Assembly: GCF_001427785.1 (NCBI RefSeq)
Contig: NZ_LMHM01000001.1
Location: 513,807 to 577,806 of the forward strand
Direction of reading: 5' to 3'
Length of the DNA: 64,000 nt
Source of the DNA: Lysobacter sp. Root690
GTDB lineage: Bacteria; Pseudomonadota; Gammaproteobacteria; Xanthomonadales; Xanthomonadaceae
Of this stretch, positions 61,491-64,000 are shown in pieces (position 1 is the stretch's first letter; each line of letters opens with the position of its first letter). The notes under the pieces are model-generated. The model searched no databases and was not told the DNA's origin. It saw only the letters and a list, made by a program, of their open reading frames with translations. Both the position numbers and the translations under genes were made by a program.

Positions 61491-61589
61491 GTGTAGGAGC
61501 GGCGCGAGCCGCGACCGCGGGGTCGCATCCACGCCGCAGCTCACGCCGTAGTTGCGTTGTCCCGGTCGCGGCTCACGCCGCTCCTACAG
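61491..61589. repeat. REPIN-like pair, GTAGGAGCGGCGC family, copy B
   Basis: Same architecture and 99-bp length as copy A, 240 bp away. Left arm GTGTAGGAGCGGCGCGAGCC plus GCGACCGCGG; spacer with GCTCACGCCGTAGTTGCG; right arm CCCGGTCGCGGCTCACGCCG plus CTCCTACAG. Confidence 0.85.
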
Positions 61590-61713
61590 GTAGCCATCGC
61601 GGCTTGCGCGACATACCTAGGTCTCTATCGGAGGAGCTTCAGTCCCGACGCCTTCGCTTGGCCCAGGCCGAACCTGCCCGTCGCACCAAGCGCAACCCTT
61701 GCGCAACCCCCCA

Positions 61714-61741
61714 GAAACGAACAAGCCCGGCATCGCCGGGC
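61714..61741 (-). terminator. likely terminator of the S9 peptidase gene
   Basis: On the minus strand, GCCCGGC-GAT-GCCGGGC (arms 61735-61741 and 61725-61731) is followed by TTGTTCGTTTCTGG. The stem is strong but the T-run is interrupted. It lies 50 bp beyond the stop codon. Confidence 0.7.
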
Positions 61742-61790
61742 CTGCCCGATCACCGCACCGCGCGCTACCGGCGCGAGCGCATGCATCGAC

Positions 61791-63941
61791 TCACTTCGCC
61801 ACGATGTCCGCGCTGACCTGCATCTGGTCGATCATGAACGAGTACATCTCCGCCTGTTCGCGGAAGCGGCGGAAGCGGCCCGACTTGCCGCCGTGGCCGG
61901 CGTCCATGTTGGTGCGGAACAGCACCGGCTGCTTGCCCGTATCCAGGTCGCGCAGACGCGCCACGTACTTCGCCGGCTCCCAGTACTGCACCTGCGAATC
62001 CCACAGGCCGGTGCCTACGAACATCGCCGGATACGCCTGCGCCTTGAGGTTGTCGTAAGGCGAGTACGACAGCATGTAGTCGTAGTAGTCCTTCTTCTCC
62101 GGATTGCCCCACTCGTCGTACTCGTTGGTGGTCAGCGGGATGCTGGCGTCGAGCATGGTGGTGACCACGTCGACGAACGGCACCTGCGACAGCACCACGC
62201 GGTACTTGTCCGGGGCCATGTTCGCGATCGCGCCCATCAGGAGGCCGCCGGCGCTGCCGCCGTACGCGGCGACGCGATCGGGCGCGGCGTAGCCGGCCTT
62301 GACCAGATCGGCGGTGACGTCGACGAAATCGTTGAACGTATTCTGCTTGTGGAACAGCTTGCCGTCGTCATACCACTTGCGGCCCATTTCCTGGCCGCCA
62401 CGGATGTGCGCGATCGCATACACCATGCCGCGATCGAGCAGGCTGACGACGGTGCTGTTGAAGCCCGGGTCCATCGACATGCCGTAGCTGCCGTAGGCGT
62501 ACTGCAGCAACGCGGCCTTGCCGTTCTTCTCGAAGCCCTTCTTGTAGACCAGCGACACCGGCACCTTGACGCCGTCGCGCGCGGTCGCCCAGAAACGCTC
62601 GGTCACGTACTTCTCGCTGTCGTAACCGATCACCGGCTGGCGCTTGAGCAGCTTGCGCTCGCCGGTCTGGGTGTTGAGCTCGTAGGTGGTCGCCGGCGTG
62701 GTCAGCGAGGTGTAGGTGTAGCGCAGCCACGGCGTGTCGTGTTCGGAATTGACCGACAGGCCCATCGAGAACGCCGGCTCGTCGGCCTTGACGAACTCTT
62801 CCTTGCCGTCCTTGCCGATCAGGCGCAGACGCTCAAGCGCGTTGGAGCGCTCGGCCACGGCGGTGAAGCCGTCGAACAGTTCGAAGCCCTCGACGAACAC
62901 GTCGTCGCGGTGCGCGATCCAGTCCTTCCATTCCTTGATCGAACGCGCGCCGTCGTCGGCGGTGACCAGCTTGAAGTTCGGCGCAGGCTTGCCGTCGGCG
63001 CCGGGCGCGTTGGTGCGGATCACCCAGCGGCCGGCGAGATGGTCGGCGTCGTATTCGACATCGCGCTGACGCGGCGCGAGCACGAAGAATTCCTTCGGAT
63101 CGGCGGCCGGCGCGCAGCGGATTTCGCTCGACACGGTGCTGTGGATGTTGATGCAGATGTAGGCGTCGTCGCGGCTGCGCTCGATGCCCATGTAGAAGCT
63201 GTCGTCCTTTTCCTCGTAGACCAGCACGTCCTTGGACGCGGGCGTGCCGAGCACGTGCTTCTTGATCCGCACGGTCAGCAGAGTCTTGGGATCGTTCTCG
63301 ACGTAGAACAGGGTCTTGTTGTCGTCGGCCCAGACCAGGTCGGTGGACGTATTCTCAATCACGTCCGAGTAGATCTCGCCGGTGGCCAGATTCTTGAACC
63401 GGATCTTGTACTGGCGACGACCGACCGCGTCGTCGGCCCAGGCCAGGATCTGATTGTCCGGGGTGACTTCCATCGCGCCGACGCTGAAGTAATCCTTGCC
63501 CTTGGCCATCGCATTGACGTCGAGCAGGATCTGCTCGGCATCCTCCATGCTGCCCTTGCGGCGCGCGTGGATCGGGTAATCCTGGCCGGTCTCGAAGCGG
63601 GTGTAGTACCAGTAGCCGCGCTCGCGGTACGGCACCGAGCTGTCGTCCTGCTTGATGCGGCCGACGATCTCGCCGTACAGCTTGTCCTCCAGCGGCTTGA
63701 GCGGCTTCATCACCGCGTCGACATAGGCGTTCTCGGCATTGAGGTACGCCAGCATCTCGGGGTTCTTGCGCTTGTCGTCGCGCAACCAGTAGTACTCGTC
63801 GCCGCGCTGGGCGCCGTGCGGCGCCTTGACGGTGTACGGCTTCTTGGCCGCATCGGGCGGCGTGGGCAGGTCGGCGGCGGGGACGTTGAGGGTGGTGGTC
63901 ATCAGTAGCGTGGCCGCAAGCGTTAACAGGGTCGGTTTCAT
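61791..63941 (-). CDS. secreted S9 prolyl-oligopeptidase-family peptidase (oligopeptidase B-like)
   Basis: A 716-residue periplasmic serine peptidase with a signal peptide (LLTLAATLLMTTTLNVPAAD). An N-terminal seven-bladed propeller (about 50-430) gates a C-terminal alpha/beta-hydrolase domain. The nucleophile is Ser563 in YGGSAGGLLMG, with the acid probably Asp near VPFVDVVTTMLD or in the NMDAGHGG region; His is in DAGHGGKSGRF. The AYGGSAGG...GRFRRFRE layout is that of oligopeptidase B, which cleaves after Lys/Arg. Exported oligopeptidase B-like enzymes are common in Xanthomonadaceae. Not truncated at the window edge. Confidence 0.92.
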   Translation of the reverse strand: MKPTLLTLAATLLMTTTLNVPAADLPTPPDAAKKPYTVKAPHGAQRGDEYYWLRDDKRKNPEMLAYLNAENAYVDAVMKPLKPLEDKLYGEIVGRIKQDDSSVPYRERGYWYYTRFETGQDYPIHARRKGSMEDAEQILLDVNAMAKGKDYFSVGAMEVTPDNQILAWADDAVGRRQYKIRFKNLATGEIYSDVIENTSTDLVWADDNKTLFYVENDPKTLLTVRIKKHVLGTPASKDVLVYEEKDDSFYMGIERSRDDAYICINIHSTVSSEIRCAPAADPKEFFVLAPRQRDVEYDADHLAGRWVIRTNAPGADGKPAPNFKLVTADDGARSIKEWKDWIAHRDDVFVEGFELFDGFTAVAERSNALERLRLIGKDGKEEFVKADEPAFSMGLSVNSEHDTPWLRYTYTSLTTPATTYELNTQTGERKLLKRQPVIGYDSEKYVTERFWATARDGVKVPVSLVYKKGFEKNGKAALLQYAYGSYGMSMDPGFNSTVVSLLDRGMVYAIAHIRGGQEMGRKWYDDGKLFHKQNTFNDFVDVTADLVKAGYAAPDRVAAYGGSAGGLLMGAIANMAPDKYRVVLSQVPFVDVVTTMLDASIPLTTNEYDEWGNPEKKDYYDYMLSYSPYDNLKAQAYPAMFVGTGLWDSQVQYWEPAKYVARLRDLDTGKQPVLFRTNMDAGHGGKSGRFRRFREQAEMYSFMIDQMQVSADIVAK

Positions 63942-64000
63942 ATAGGGTCCGAGGACGGGTTGCGCAACGGGGCAAGACGCGGATTGGGGACTTGGGTCGC

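Overview
The window is a high-GC gammaproteobacterial chromosome segment that reads as Xanthomonadaceae, most likely Lysobacter. Reasons: the gene content and synteny of the core blocks, the N-terminal DPYAAPKS-type membrane protein, a secreted GH18 chitinase, a Xanthomonad-type TonB receptor/PepSY iron locus, and several REP families typical of the group. This is inference from gene content; no rRNA or other taxonomic marker is present. I see no tRNA, rRNA, CRISPR array, complete insertion sequence or prophage.

Layout. (1) 1-5.3 kb: a small membrane protein, then the minus-strand set mltB-rlpA-dacC. (2) 5.4-20.7 kb: accessory genes including an orphan MazF-like toxin, a putative 2H phosphoesterase, HEAT and ankyrin proteins, an isochorismatase-family hydrolase with a LysR regulator, a siderophore-receptor operon with a Fur-like box, two VOC proteins, and a Tat-type secreted pectate-lyase-superfamily protein. 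(3) 20.7-32.7 kb: a mosaic with visibly lower GC in its right half. It holds orphan genes, a chitinase, a GmrSD-like DUF262/DUF1524 protein and an XRE regulator with a PD-(D/E)XK-like protein. It is studded with about ten related palindromes and a 20-unit, 21-bp tandem array whose end is copied 5.7 kb away. (4) 32.7-39.1 kb: rodA-mrdA-mreD-mreC-mreB. (5) 39.5-48.9 kb: a PfkB kinase, secreted peptidases, a GH25 muramidase and a lipoprotein/hydrolase operon. (6) 49-54.2 kb: ubiE, two GNAT proteins, a deaminase and a nucleoside-sugar-type SDR fusion, separated by REP pairs. (7) 54.3-60.4 kb: lptM-dapF-DUF484-TPR-xerC-hslV-hslU, plus a tautomerase. (8) 60.5-64 kb: a DUF454 protein, a REP-rich gap and an S9 oligopeptidase.

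Main reading: mreBCD-mrdA-rodA and mltB-rlpA-dacC make up one cell-elongation/peptidoglycan cluster. In Pseudomonas aeruginosa mrdA, rodA, mltB, rlpA and dacC are adjacent. Here they lie on one strand in the same order, but rodA and mltB are separated by about 27 kb of accessory DNA. The most unusual structures are the 21-bp array at 23.5-23.9 kb with its partial copy at 29.6 kb, the palindrome family around it, and the 36-bp symmetric operator-like site beside the XRE/nuclease pair.
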